Assembly: GCF_900108585.1 (NCBI RefSeq)
Contig: NZ_UESZ01000001.1
Location: 2,232,001 to 2,296,000, forward strand
Length of the DNA stretch: 64,000 bases
Direction of reading: 5' to 3'
Source: Branchiibius hedensis
Lineage (GTDB): Bacteria > Actinomycetota > Actinomycetes > Actinomycetales > Dermatophilaceae
In this document: positions 26,554 to 35,471 of the stretch, one piece after another
Position numbering within the stretch: position 1 is the stretch's first letter
Layout: the number at the start of each line of letters is the position of its first letter
The notes under the pieces: generated by a model
What the model was told of the DNA's origin: nothing
The model's input: the letters and a program-made list of their open reading frames with translations, nothing else
The model's database searches: none
Position numbers and translations under genes: made by a program

Positions 26554-28353
26554 CTAGTGCGACTCGCGCTTCAGCACCCACGGGATGACTTCACCCAACC
26601 CGGTGAGAAATACGGTGGGGTGCGGTACCGCCCGCGCGAGGTCCCCACCGCTGATCGCATCCGCGACTGCTTTGTCCACCAACAGCGTCCCCGGGTCGGC
26701 GGCTGCGGTCAGCCGGGCAGCGCGGTTGACGACCGTGCCGTACACGTCCCCGAGCCGGGCCAGGACCCGGCCCTTGGCCATGCCCACCCGCATCCGAGGG
26801 ATGACGTCGTCCTCGGCCGCCAGATCCAACAGGTCGAATCCGATCGCCACTGCGCCCTCGACGGTGGTGTGGGAGAAGAGCACTTCATCACCCACCGTCT
26901 TGATCAACGCACCGCCGTGCGCCGCGACGATGTCGGAGGCCGTCCCCTCGAAACGGGAGACCAGCTGGGCCAGTTCGCGCTCGGACAGTTCGCGGACCAG
27001 TTGGGTGAAATTGACCAGGTCCGCGAAACCGATGGTCCGCACGACCCCCACGTGGCTCTCCGGTTCGGCGTCGGCGATCAGCCGGGAGATCGCGACCGCC
27101 ATGTTGCGGCGCATCACGTAGTTCAGCAACGGCTCGAACGTGTCCATCATCTCCACGGTCCGCTCAGCGGCGAGGAACGCCGTGCGCGAATCGAAGCCTT
27201 CGTTCTCCCCGGCCACCATGTCGGTGATCAACTGCAAGGCCCACATGGCCAACCGGTCGGTGGTGCGACCCATCGCCCGCGCCAGACCCATGGCGGTCGT
27301 GGCATCGAGGGCGCCTTCGGCCATCGCCTCGTGCAACCGGCGCAGGGCCTGCGCGTCGACCTCGGTGAAGACCAGGTCTTCATCGCGAGGGCTGGCGAAA
27401 CCGAGCGCACGCCAGATCAACCGGGTCGTCTCGGTGTCAGTGCCGACCGCATGCGCCACATCGGCACGACGCATGGTGCGCGGCGATCCCAGCAGCTCTG
27501 ACTCCAGATGGTCGACGAACACCGCCGGGTCCGGCTGTTGGATCTTGAAGAACTCATCGTCGATCTCGACCGTGTCCCGGGGACGGACGTGCACGACGTC
27601 TCCTGCGGCGTGCGGCACCTGACCGCCGCCGGCTTCCTGCAGCACGATCCGGCCCATCTCGTCGACCGCGACCGCGCGGCCGATCTCCACCGGTCCGTCG
27701 CCGAGGCTGATCTGCACCTGTTGGCCGATCGTGACGCAGCTGGCCCGGTAGGTGTGGTCCAGGCTGCCGTCGACCCAGGCCGCCGAGGTGCTCGAGAGTT
27801 CTTCCAGGACCGTCGCGATGAGTTCCTCTCGGCTGACGACCGCGCCGCACAGCGACAGGGAGGTCGCTTCGGGCAGCGGCAACTCTTCACGGGATTGGTA
27901 GACGTTGATGCCCATCCCGATGATGACCAACGGCTCGGTGCCACCGACGACGTTGCACAAGATGCCGGCCACTTTGCGCCATTCGTCGTGCAGGGTCGCT
28001 CGGGCCAGCACGTCGTTGGGCCACTTCAGCCCCAGCTCCACGTCCGTCAGGCGCCGCAGGCTGCGGCGCAACGCCACCCCGACGAGCAGGGGCACCCAGC
28101 CCCAGCGGGCCGGATCCGATGGCAGCGGCATGCTGACCGACAGCGCGACCGAACTGCCGGGGGGTGCCTGCCACACCCGGTCCAACCGGCCACGACCCGC
28201 ACTCTGGAAGTCGGCGGTGAGCGCGGTGAACGGCCGGGCGTCGCGCATCAACTCCTCGTTGGTGGAGCCGACCTCGTCGCGTACGTCGATCCCGGCCCAC
28301 ACCGTGCCGGCCAGACGTTCTCGTAATGCGTCGGCATCAAGATGGTGGCTCAC
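26554..28353 (-). CDS. birA: Fusion of biotin-protein ligase (BirA) with class III adenylate cyclase
   Basis: One 599-residue frame joins two enzymes normally encoded separately. Residues ~1-265 are a biotin-[acetyl-CoA carboxylase] ligase without a DNA-binding domain: DEVGSTNEELM, DFQSAGRGRLDRVW, ALSVSMPLP, LKWPNDVLA, VAGILCNVV, GMGINV. Residues ~270-420 resemble the adenylate cyclase regulatory helical domain (PAVFVDHLESELLG, MRRADVAHAVGTDTETTRLIW). Residues ~435-599 are the cyclase, with metal aspartates in GFADLVNFTQLV and KTVGDEVLFS and the transition-state pair in GTVVNRAARL. No stop or credible cyclase start separates the parts; an internal GTG at the junction (VHVRP) could still allow separate translation. 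It diverges by 24 bp from the carboxylase beta gene. Confidence 0.85.
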   Translation of the reverse strand: MSHHLDADALRERLAGTVWAGIDVRDEVGSTNEELMRDARPFTALTADFQSAGRGRLDRVWQAPPGSSVALSVSMPLPSDPARWGWVPLLVGVALRRSLRRLTDVELGLKWPNDVLARATLHDEWRKVAGILCNVVGGTEPLVIIGMGINVYQSREELPLPEATSLSLCGAVVSREELIATVLEELSSTSAAWVDGSLDHTYRASCVTIGQQVQISLGDGPVEIGRAVAVDEMGRIVLQEAGGGQVPHAAGDVVHVRPRDTVEIDDEFFKIQQPDPAVFVDHLESELLGSPRTMRRADVAHAVGTDTETTRLIWRALGFASPRDEDLVFTEVDAQALRRLHEAMAEGALDATTAMGLARAMGRTTDRLAMWALQLITDMVAGENEGFDSRTAFLAAERTVEMMDTFEPLLNYVMRRNMAVAISRLIADAEPESHVGVVRTIGFADLVNFTQLVRELSERELAQLVSRFEGTASDIVAAHGGALIKTVGDEVLFSHTTVEGAVAIGFDLLDLAAEDDVIPRMRVGMAKGRVLARLGDVYGTVVNRAARLTAAADPGTLLVDKAVADAISGGDLARAVPHPTVFLTGLGEVIPWVLKRESH

Positions 28354-28377
28354 GACACAAGGCTAGAGTCTTGACGC

Positions 28378-29997
28378 ATGAGCGCTGTCGCCACACCCGA
28401 TCCTTCGTCTGCGCCCGACCCGCATTCAACGGCGGGGCGATTGGCTGATTTGGAGCGCCACCTCGACGAAGCGGTGCACGCCGGTTCGGACCGGGCCGTC
28501 GAGAAGCAGCACGCCAAGGGCAAGTTAACCGCCCGCGAGCGCATCGACGCGCTGCTCGATGAGGGCTCGTTCACCGAGTTGGACGCGTTGGCCCGGCACC
28601 GATCCACCGCGTTCGGCCAGGACAAGAATCGCCCGTACGGCGATGGCGTGGTGACCGGGTACGGCACCATCGACGGGCGCACCGTGTGCGTCTTCTCCCA
28701 GGACTTCACGGTCTTCGGCGGCTCTCTGGGCGAGGTCTTCGGCGAGAAGATCGTCAAGGTCATGGATCTGGCACTGAAGATCGGCTGCCCCGTCGTCGGC
28801 ATCAATGACTCCGGTGGCGCGCGCATCCAGGAAGGCGTTGTGGCCCTTGGTCTCTACGCCGAGATCTTCCGCCGCAACGTGCACTCCTCCGGCGTCATCC
28901 CGCAGATCTCCCTGGTCGTCGGACCGTGTGCTGGCGGGGCGGTCTACTCCCCCGCGATCACCGATTTCACGGTCATGGTCGATCAGACGTCGCACATGTT
29001 CGTGACCGGTCCCGACGTCATCAAGACCGTCACCGGTGAGGACGTGGGCATGGAGGAGTTGGGCGGGGCTCGCACGCACAACTCCCGCTCCGGCGTCGCG
29101 CACTACATGGCCAGCGACGAGCAGGACGCCATCGACTACGTCAAAGACCTGTTGTCCTACCTGCCGGCCAACAACATGGACGACCCGGTGCTCTACCCGA
29201 CCGGCGAGATCGGTGAGCCGACGCCGGACGATCTGGCGCTGAACACCCTGATCCCGGACTCGGCCAACGTGCCCTACGACATCGTCACCGCCATCCGGGC
29301 CGTGTGCGATGACGGCGAATTCCTCCAGGTGCAAGAGCTCTTCGCACCCAACATCGTGTGCGGTTTCGGCCGCGTCGACGGCTCGCCCGTGGGCGTGATC
29401 GCCAACCAGCCGCTGCAGCTGGCGGGCACCCTCAACATCGACGCCTCGGAGAAGGCGGCCCGCTTCGTGCGCACCTGCGACGCCTTCAACGTGCCGATCC
29501 TCACCTTCGTCGACGTCCCCGGCTTCCTGCCCGGCACGGACCAGGAGTGGGGCGGGATCATCCGCCGGGGTGCGAAGCTGCTCTACGCGTACTGCGAGGC
29601 GACGGTGCCGCTGGTCACCGTGATCACCCGCAAGGCCTACGGCGGCGCCTACGACGTCATGGGGTCCAAGCACATCGGGGCCGACATCAATCTGGCGTGG
29701 CCGACGGCGCAGATCGCGGTCATGGGCGCGCAGGGTGCGGTCAACATCCTGCACCGACGCGAGTTGAAGAAGGTCGCGGAGAAGAACGGCGACGCGGCCG
29801 TGCAGACCCGGCGCCAGGAGTTGATCACCGAGTACGAAGACACGCTGGCCAATCCCTACATCGCCGCCGAACGCGGCTACGTCGACGCGGTGATCCAGCC
29901 CGCCCAGACCCGGATCGAGGTCACCAAGGCGCTGCGAGCGCTGCGGACCAAGCGGGAGAAGTTGCCGCCCAAGAAGCACGGGAACATTCCGCTGTGA
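28378..29997 (+). CDS. Acyl-CoA carboxylase beta subunit (carboxyltransferase)
   Basis: The 539-residue carboxyltransferase moves CO2 from biotin to acetyl-CoA or propionyl-CoA, feeding fatty-acid or methylmalonyl synthesis. Visible are [47 protein letters not shown] (first oxyanion hole), [34 protein letters not shown], the second-domain [28 protein letters not shown], and [20 protein letters not shown]. Sequence and linkage to an epsilon subunit fit AccD5/PccB-type enzymes. It starts at ATG 28378 and overlaps the epsilon gene. The alpha chain is encoded at 43729. Confidence 0.95.
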   Translation: MSAVATPDPSSAPDPHSTAGRLADLERHLDEAVHAGSDRAVEKQHAKGKLTARERIDALLDEGSFTELDALARHRSTAFGQDKNRPYGDGVVTGYGTIDGRTVCVFSQDFTVFGGSLGEVFGEKIVKVMDLALKIGCPVVGINDSGGARIQEGVVALGLYAEIFRRNVHSSGVIPQISLVVGPCAGGAVYSPAITDFTVMVDQTSHMFVTGPDVIKTVTGEDVGMEELGGARTHNSRSGVAHYMASDEQDAIDYVKDLLSYLPANNMDDPVLYPTGEIGEPTPDDLALNTLIPDSANVPYDIVTAIRAVCDDGEFLQVQELFAPNIVCGFGRVDGSPVGVIANQPLQLAGTLNIDASEKAARFVRTCDAFNVPILTFVDVPGFLPGTDQEWGGIIRRGAKLLYAYCEATVPLVTVITRKAYGGAYDVMGSKHIGADINLAWPTAQIAVMGAQGAVNILHRRELKKVAEKNGDAAVQTRRQELITEYEDTLANPYIAAERGYVDAVIQPAQTRIEVTKALRALRTKREKLPPKKHGNIPL

Positions 29998-30152
29998 CCC
30001 TCAAGATCGTCTCGGGTAACCCGACACCGGAGGAACTGGCCGCCCTGGTGGCGGTGCTGGCCGCCTCCGGGGCGCCGGCAGCCAGGCCCAAACCACGGTC
30101 CCGGTGGAGCGGCCGGCACCCGTGGGGGACACGCTCGTGGCGGGGGCGCTAA
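29994..30152 (+). CDS. Acyl-CoA carboxylase epsilon subunit
   Basis: A 52-residue protein starting at GTG 29994, which overlaps the beta-subunit stop as GTGA. It opens with [22 protein letters not shown], the conserved helix of AccE-type subunits that stabilise the alpha-beta complex, and ends in a basic tryptophan-containing tail ([18 protein letters not shown]), also typical. It is on the short side for the family. The position right after the beta gene makes the call firm despite the size. Confidence 0.88.
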   Translation: MTLKIVSGNPTPEELAALVAVLAASGAPAARPKPRSRWSGRHPWGTRSWRGR

Positions 30153-30161
30153 CGTCACAGG

Positions 30162-31820
30162 GTGACTGAGCCCACCCGCACTCCCACCCCTGTCGACGCT
30201 ATCGCGGAGGACTACCACCGCGCCTACCTGGAGCTTTCTCCTACGGCGGCAACGACATTGGGCGTTCCCGGCCATGACGGAGAGTTGGACGACTACTCCC
30301 CCGCCGGCCTGGCAGCCAAGACCGATCTGGCCCGTACGACGCTGGCCCGGCTTACCGACGCCACTCCCGTCGACGACGTGGACCGGGTGACGATCGATGC
30401 GATGCGCGAACGCCTGGGTCTGCAGGTGGAGTTCGCCGAGGCCGGTCTGGACCGGATGGACCTGAACAACATCGCCTCACCGTTCCAGGAGATGCGCGAC
30501 ATCGTGGACCTGATGTCCACCGACACCGCCGAGCAGCGCGCCGACGTCGCCGACCGGTTGCGGGCGATGCCGACCGCACTGGACCAGTGGTTGGAGTCGC
30601 TGCATGCTGCGGCCGACGAGGGCCACGTCGCGGCAGTGCGGCAGGTGCGAGCCTGTATCTCCCAGGCGGCCGACAACACGGCCACGGATGGTTACTTCAC
30701 AACCCTCGGATCGACGTACCCCGATCTTGCCGACGCGGCGAACGTTGCGGCGCAAGGCTATTCGCGCGCAGCGGAACGCTTGCGCGATGAGATCCTGCCG
30801 CTCGCACCCGAAGCCGACGCGGTCGGCAAGGACCGTTACCAACTCAGTTCGCGGCAATTCCTGGGCGCGACGATCGACCTCGCGGAGACCTACGCCTGGG
30901 GTCAGGAGGAGTTGGCGCGGATCGTCGCCGACATGGAGCAGACCGCCCAGCGGATCAAGCCCGGCGCCACCCCGCGCGAGGCGATGGACGTCCTTGACGC
31001 CGACCCGGACTACCAACTGCACGGCACCGACGAGTTGCAGCGCTGGATGCAGGGCAAGGCCGACCAGGCGATCACCGACCTGGCCGGAACCCATTTCGAC
31101 ATCCCGCAGCCGGTGCGCACGATCCAGTGCATGATCGCCCCGACCACCTCCGGCGGCATCTACTACACCGGCCCGAGCGAAGACTTCTCCCGACCCGGCC
31201 GGATGTGGTGGGCGGTGCCCAAGGGGGTCACCGATTTCGGGACGTGGCGTGAGTTGACGACGGTCTACCACGAGGGCGTGCCCGGCCATCACCTCCAGGT
31301 GGGCCAGACGATGTACCGGCACGCGCTGTTGAACTCGTGGCGGCGAATGGACGTGTGGGTGTCCGGTTCCGGTGAGGGCTGGGCGCTGTACGCCGAGCGG
31401 CTGATGGACGAGTTGGGCTACCTGTCCGACCCCGGCGACCGGATGGGAATGCTGGACGGGCAGTCGCTGCGCGCGGCCCGGGTCGTGCTCGACATCGGCG
31501 TGCACTGCGGTTTCGAGGCACCCGCCGAAGTCGGTGGCGGCGCCTGGGACTACGACAAGGCGTGGGCGTTCCTGAAGGCGCACGCAAACATGGCCGACGG
31601 TTTCCTGCGTTTTGAGCTGGATCGCTACCTCGGCTGGCCGGGCCAGGCGCCGTCGTACAAGATCGGCGAGCGCCTGTGGCGGCAGTTGCGCACGGATGTG
31701 CAAGCGGCGCAAGGCGATTCGTACGACGCCAAGGACTTCCACCGCAAGGCATTGGACGTCGGCTCGATCGGCCTGGATGCGCTGCGGACTGCGGTGCTGC
31801 GCGAATTCGACCTCGCCTGA
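30162..31820 (+). CDS. DUF885 family putative metallopeptidase
   Basis: A 552-residue soluble protein of the DUF885 family, whose members look like zinc carboxypeptidase-like or oligopeptidase enzymes. The zinc motif TTVYHEGVPGHHLQVGQ (HEGxPGHH) is near residue 369, followed by a distal glutamate in SGSGEGWALYAERLMDELGYL. No signal peptide is seen. The start is GTG 30162, nine bases after the epsilon subunit gene, so it may be in the carboxylase transcript. The substrate is unknown. Confidence 0.85.
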   Translation: MTEPTRTPTPVDAIAEDYHRAYLELSPTAATTLGVPGHDGELDDYSPAGLAAKTDLARTTLARLTDATPVDDVDRVTIDAMRERLGLQVEFAEAGLDRMDLNNIASPFQEMRDIVDLMSTDTAEQRADVADRLRAMPTALDQWLESLHAAADEGHVAAVRQVRACISQAADNTATDGYFTTLGSTYPDLADAANVAAQGYSRAAERLRDEILPLAPEADAVGKDRYQLSSRQFLGATIDLAETYAWGQEELARIVADMEQTAQRIKPGATPREAMDVLDADPDYQLHGTDELQRWMQGKADQAITDLAGTHFDIPQPVRTIQCMIAPTTSGGIYYTGPSEDFSRPGRMWWAVPKGVTDFGTWRELTTVYHEGVPGHHLQVGQTMYRHALLNSWRRMDVWVSGSGEGWALYAERLMDELGYLSDPGDRMGMLDGQSLRAARVVLDIGVHCGFEAPAEVGGGAWDYDKAWAFLKAHANMADGFLRFELDRYLGWPGQAPSYKIGERLWRQLRTDVQAAQGDSYDAKDFHRKALDVGSIGLDALRTAVLREFDLA

Positions 31821-31917
31821 GCCACCTGCCCAACCTGGGAATGTGCTGACAATCCGGCGGAAACCGGCCTGCGGGTCTGGCGACCGGCGCGACGTGGTCT
31901 TTACGCTTACGCGATTC

Positions 31918-31943
31918 ACGGGTCGACGTAGCCCCGGACCCGT
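31918..31943 (+). other. Hairpin in the leader of the APC permease gene
   Basis: ACGGGTC and GACCCGT form a 7-bp stem around a 12-nt loop, ending seven bases before the GGAGG ribosome site (31950-31954) of the permease gene. It could be the end of the upstream transcript or a leader structure. There is no T-run. Confidence 0.3.
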
Positions 31944-31961
31944 CGATCCGGAGGTTGCCAC

Positions 31962-33608
31962 ATGTCCGCCATCACCACCCACGGTCCCGAAGCAAGCACG
32001 GGCGGTCTGCACCGCACCGTTGGTTTCTGGGGACTGTCCTTCGTTTCACTCGGTTCCATCATCGGCTCAGGCTGGTTGCTCGGGGCGCTGACCGCTGCCA
32101 CGATCGCCGGCGGTGGCGGTTCCTTGATCAGCTGGGTGATTGCGGCGGTCATGCTGATGGTGCTCGCCCTGATCCATGCCGACCTCGGCGCGGCGTACCC
32201 GGTTGCCGGAGGCACGTCGCGCTACCCGCACTATGCCTTCGGTGGTCTGGGTGGGTTCGCCGCCGGCTGGGTCACCTACCTGCAGGCGGTGGCCATCGCG
32301 CCGCTGGAGGTGGAGGCGTCGTTGAGCTACGTCAACTCGATCGATGCCGTCAAATCGCACGTCAAACTGGTCAACACCAACGGCACGTTGACGCTCGTCG
32401 GCATCCTGATCGGCATCGTGGCCATGATCGGCTTCATGCTGATCAACCTGGCCGGTGCGAAATGGATGTCGGACAGCAACACCGCGATCGTGCTGTGGAA
32501 GATCTTCGTGCCGCTGCTGACCATCGTCACGCTGCTGTTGGTCAGCTTCCACCCGGGAAACTTCACTGCCGGTGGTGGATTCGCGCCGTACGGCTTCCAC
32601 GGGATCTTTGCCGCCCTGCCCGCCGGCGTCGTCTTCGCGCTGCAGGGTTTCGAACAAGCAACCCAGATGGCCGGCGAAGCGAAGAACCCGCAGAAGGATG
32701 TGGCCAAGGCGATCATCCTGGCCATGGTCGTCGGCGCCATCATCTACATCGGCCTCGAAGTGGCGTTCGTCGGAGCGCTCGACCCGGCGAAGATCGTGCA
32801 CAACTGGCAGCACCCGATCGGGGTCGGCGACTACGGGCCGTACTACACCCTGGCCATCAACGCGGGTGTCGGTTGGCTGGCCACGATCCTGATCATCGAC
32901 GCCGTCATCTCCCCTGGTGGCACCGGCCTGATCTACGTGGGGACCACTGCCCGCATCTCCTACGCGCTGGGTCTGCCGGACTCGTTGACCAAGGTCAACA
33001 AACGTGGCGTCCCGGTGTGGTCGGTCCTCGTGGCGACAGTGTTCGGCATCCTTTTCCTGATGCCGGCACCCAGTTGGCAGGAGTTGGTCGGCCTGATCAC
33101 GGGCGCTACGGCACTGATGTACGCGTTCGCACCGATCTCGTTGGGCGCGCTGCGTCGTTCTGACCCCGACCGGGAGCACCCGTACCGCGTGCCCTGGCCA
33201 GCCGTCACCCTTCCCGTCGGGTTCGCGTTCGCCAACCTCATCATCTACTGGGGCACCTTCACCTCGACCTGGAAGCTGGCGATCGGTGTGGTGATCGGCG
33301 GCGCGATCTACCTGCTGGCGGCATTGGTCAACGCCAAGAACGTCGACCCCGACCGGGCCCGGTGGCGGTTCCTGATCTGGTTGGTGATCTGGCAGGTGGG
33401 GCTGATCCTGCTGGGTTGGGCGGGCAACTACGGCGGGAAGGGCTACCTGCCCGACGACTGGGACGCACTCGTGGTCGCAGCCTTCGCCGTCGCCATGTAC
33501 TACTTCGCGGTGCTTCGGATGGCTTACCCCCGCGAAGAGGTCGAACCGGTTGTGGACGCCGACCTGTCCCACCCCACCGAATTGCGGACTTCGTCGGGTA
33601 TCGCCTGA
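31962..33608 (+). CDS. APC-superfamily amino acid permease
   Basis: A 548-residue transporter with about twelve membrane helices. FWGLSFVSLGSIIGSGWLLGA is the glycine-rich first helix that binds substrate in this superfamily, and helix 6 reads FAALPAGVVFALQGFEQATQMAGEAKNP, another APC hallmark. It probably imports amino acids with protons or sodium. ATG 31962 has a strong GGAGG seven bases upstream. A 141-bp gap separates it from the peptidase gene, so it likely has its own promoter. The exact substrate is not inferable. Confidence 0.9.
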   Translation: MSAITTHGPEASTGGLHRTVGFWGLSFVSLGSIIGSGWLLGALTAATIAGGGGSLISWVIAAVMLMVLALIHADLGAAYPVAGGTSRYPHYAFGGLGGFAAGWVTYLQAVAIAPLEVEASLSYVNSIDAVKSHVKLVNTNGTLTLVGILIGIVAMIGFMLINLAGAKWMSDSNTAIVLWKIFVPLLTIVTLLLVSFHPGNFTAGGGFAPYGFHGIFAALPAGVVFALQGFEQATQMAGEAKNPQKDVAKAIILAMVVGAIIYIGLEVAFVGALDPAKIVHNWQHPIGVGDYGPYYTLAINAGVGWLATILIIDAVISPGGTGLIYVGTTARISYALGLPDSLTKVNKRGVPVWSVLVATVFGILFLMPAPSWQELVGLITGATALMYAFAPISLGALRRSDPDREHPYRVPWPAVTLPVGFAFANLIIYWGTFTSTWKLAIGVVIGGAIYLLAALVNAKNVDPDRARWRFLIWLVIWQVGLILLGWAGNYGGKGYLPDDWDALVVAAFAVAMYYFAVLRMAYPREEVEPVVDADLSHPTELRTSSGIA

Positions 33609-33617
33609 CAATGGGGC

Positions 33618-35471
33618 GTGCACATCGCCGTACCGCTCCTGTTGCTGCTCACCGGAGCGGTGGCCATCGGCACGCTGGCCGAGCGCTTCCGCGTCTCTGC
33701 GCCATTGGTGCTGGTGGCCGTCGGCGCGGCACTGTCGTTCGTGCCGGGGATGCCGCGGATCGAGATCGAGCCTGAGTTCATCCTGCTGGGTCTGCTGCCG
33801 CCGTTGCTGTTCGCGGCCGCCTCCCAGACCTCCTTGGTCGACCTGCGGCGCGACCGCCGCCAGATCCTGAGCTTGTCGGTCCTGCTGGTGCTCGTCACGG
33901 CGTTCGGGGTGTCCCTCATCGCCTGGTGGCTGATGGGGATCCCGTACGCCGCGGCGCTGGCTCTGGGTGCCATCGTCGCCCCACCCGATGCGGTGGCCGC
34001 AACCGCCGTCGCCCGGCGAATGGGTCTGCCGCGGCGGGTCGTTGCCGTGCTGGAAGGGGAATCGCTCTTCAACGACGCGACCGCGCTGGTCACCGTCAAC
34101 ACGGCCAAGAGCATTCTGGTCAGCGGCAGTGTGACGGTGCTCGCGGTCACCGGCCAGTTGGCCCTGGCGGTCGTCGGCGGCATCGCGGTCGGTCTGCTCG
34201 CCTACCTGATCCTGGCCTGGATCCGCCGGCAGGTCACCGACACAACGGTGAGCGTGGCGATCTCGTATCTGACGCCGTGGCTGGCCTACCTGCCCGCCGA
34301 AGCCATCCACGCCTCAGGGGTTTTCGCGGTCGTCATCTGTGGTGTCCTGCTCGCGCACCAGGCACCGAGCATCCAGACCGCCGCCTCCCGGGTCTCCGAA
34401 CGGCTGAACTGGCAGTCGTTGCAGTACGTCCTGGAGAGCGTCGTCTTCCTGCTGATCGGACTGGAGGTCCGCACGATCGTCGAGGACGTCCGCCTGAGCA
34501 CCGTGGGCGTCGCGGTGCTGGTGCTGCTGACGGTGATGGTGCTGCGACCGCTCTACGTGATGACCGTCGGGTTTCTGACCTGGAGATTACGCCCGGACGA
34601 TCCCGACAACTTGCGTCCGCGCGAGGCTGCGGTGGTGTCATGGGCGGGGATGCGTGGCGTGGTCACCCTGGCTGCGGCGTTCCTCCTGCCGGAGCAGACC
34701 CCGCAGCGCGAGGCGCTGATCTTCATCGCTCTCTTCGTCACCATCGGCACGCTGATCATCCACGGCTTCACCCTCAGCGCGGTGGCCCGCGCGCTGCACC
34801 TGCACGGACCTGACCCCCGCGAGGACGCGCTGCAACTGGCGCAGATCATCCAGGCCGCCACCCAGGCCGGCGACCAGCGTCTCGAGCAGGAGCTGGACGA
34901 TCGGGTCCCCGAGAACGTCGTGGAGGCGCTGCGCCGGCAGAACGAGAACCGCGCCAACCTGGCGTGGGAGCAACTGGGCCGGCCCGACCACGAGACGGAC
35001 ACCCCCACCGAGGAGTACCGCCGGTTACGGCTGTCGATGCTGGACGCCGAACGCGCGAAGGTGCTGAAGATGCGCGACAACGCGCTCGCTGATCACGCGC
35101 TGCTGGCCACCGTGCTGGAGCAACTGGACATCGAGGAGTCGATGATCGGTTACGTCCACGGGACGCAGGACGATCTGCGTGACCGGATCCTGCTGACTCC
35201 GGAGCCGCGGCGCGGCGCGTGCGACCACCTGCGCGAGGCCCCTGTGGCAGTGGATCCGTTGACGCCACAGGGGTGCCCGGACTGCGAGCGCGAAGGCACG
35301 CAACCGGTGCATCTGCGCCTGTGCCTCACCTGCGGCAACGTCGGCTGCTGCGACTCCTCCATCGGCCAGCACGCGACGCGCCACTTCCACGACAGCGGCC
35401 ACCCGGTGATGCGATCCTTCGAACCCGGGGAGGGCTGGATGTGGTGTTACGTTGACCGGTTGCCGGGCTGA
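33618..35471 (+). CDS. CPA1 Na+/H+ antiporter with C-terminal UBP-type zinc finger
   Basis: A 617-residue protein. The first ~390 residues form a monovalent cation:proton antiporter with about twelve helices, including ALALGAIVAPPDAVAATAVARRMG (ion-binding region) and LEGESLFNDATALV, then SWAGMRGVVTLAAAFLLP near the end. A ~130-residue helical cytoplasmic segment follows, and then a UBP zinc finger: GACDHLREAP, GCPDCEREGTQPVHLRLCLTCGNVGCCDSS, HATRHFHDSGHPV. This finger binds ubiquitin tails in eukaryotes; in this bacterial antiporter it is presumably a regulatory module. The start is GTG 33618. Its end overlaps the convergent YfhO-like gene by 25 bp. Confidence 0.9.
   Translation: MHIAVPLLLLLTGAVAIGTLAERFRVSAPLVLVAVGAALSFVPGMPRIEIEPEFILLGLLPPLLFAAASQTSLVDLRRDRRQILSLSVLLVLVTAFGVSLIAWWLMGIPYAAALALGAIVAPPDAVAATAVARRMGLPRRVVAVLEGESLFNDATALVTVNTAKSILVSGSVTVLAVTGQLALAVVGGIAVGLLAYLILAWIRRQVTDTTVSVAISYLTPWLAYLPAEAIHASGVFAVVICGVLLAHQAPSIQTAASRVSERLNWQSLQYVLESVVFLLIGLEVRTIVEDVRLSTVGVAVLVLLTVMVLRPLYVMTVGFLTWRLRPDDPDNLRPREAAVVSWAGMRGVVTLAAAFLLPEQTPQREALIFIALFVTIGTLIIHGFTLSAVARALHLHGPDPREDALQLAQIIQAATQAGDQRLEQELDDRVPENVVEALRRQNENRANLAWEQLGRPDHETDTPTEEYRRLRLSMLDAERAKVLKMRDNALADHALLATVLEQLDIEESMIGYVHGTQDDLRDRILLTPEPRRGACDHLREAPVAVDPLTPQGCPDCEREGTQPVHLRLCLTCGNVGCCDSSIGQHATRHFHDSGHPVMRSFEPGEGWMWCYVDRLPG

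Noticed and set aside
31861-31961. Possible riboswitch ahead of the amino acid permease
   Set aside because: Only a short hairpin was found and no known riboswitch core could be recognised.
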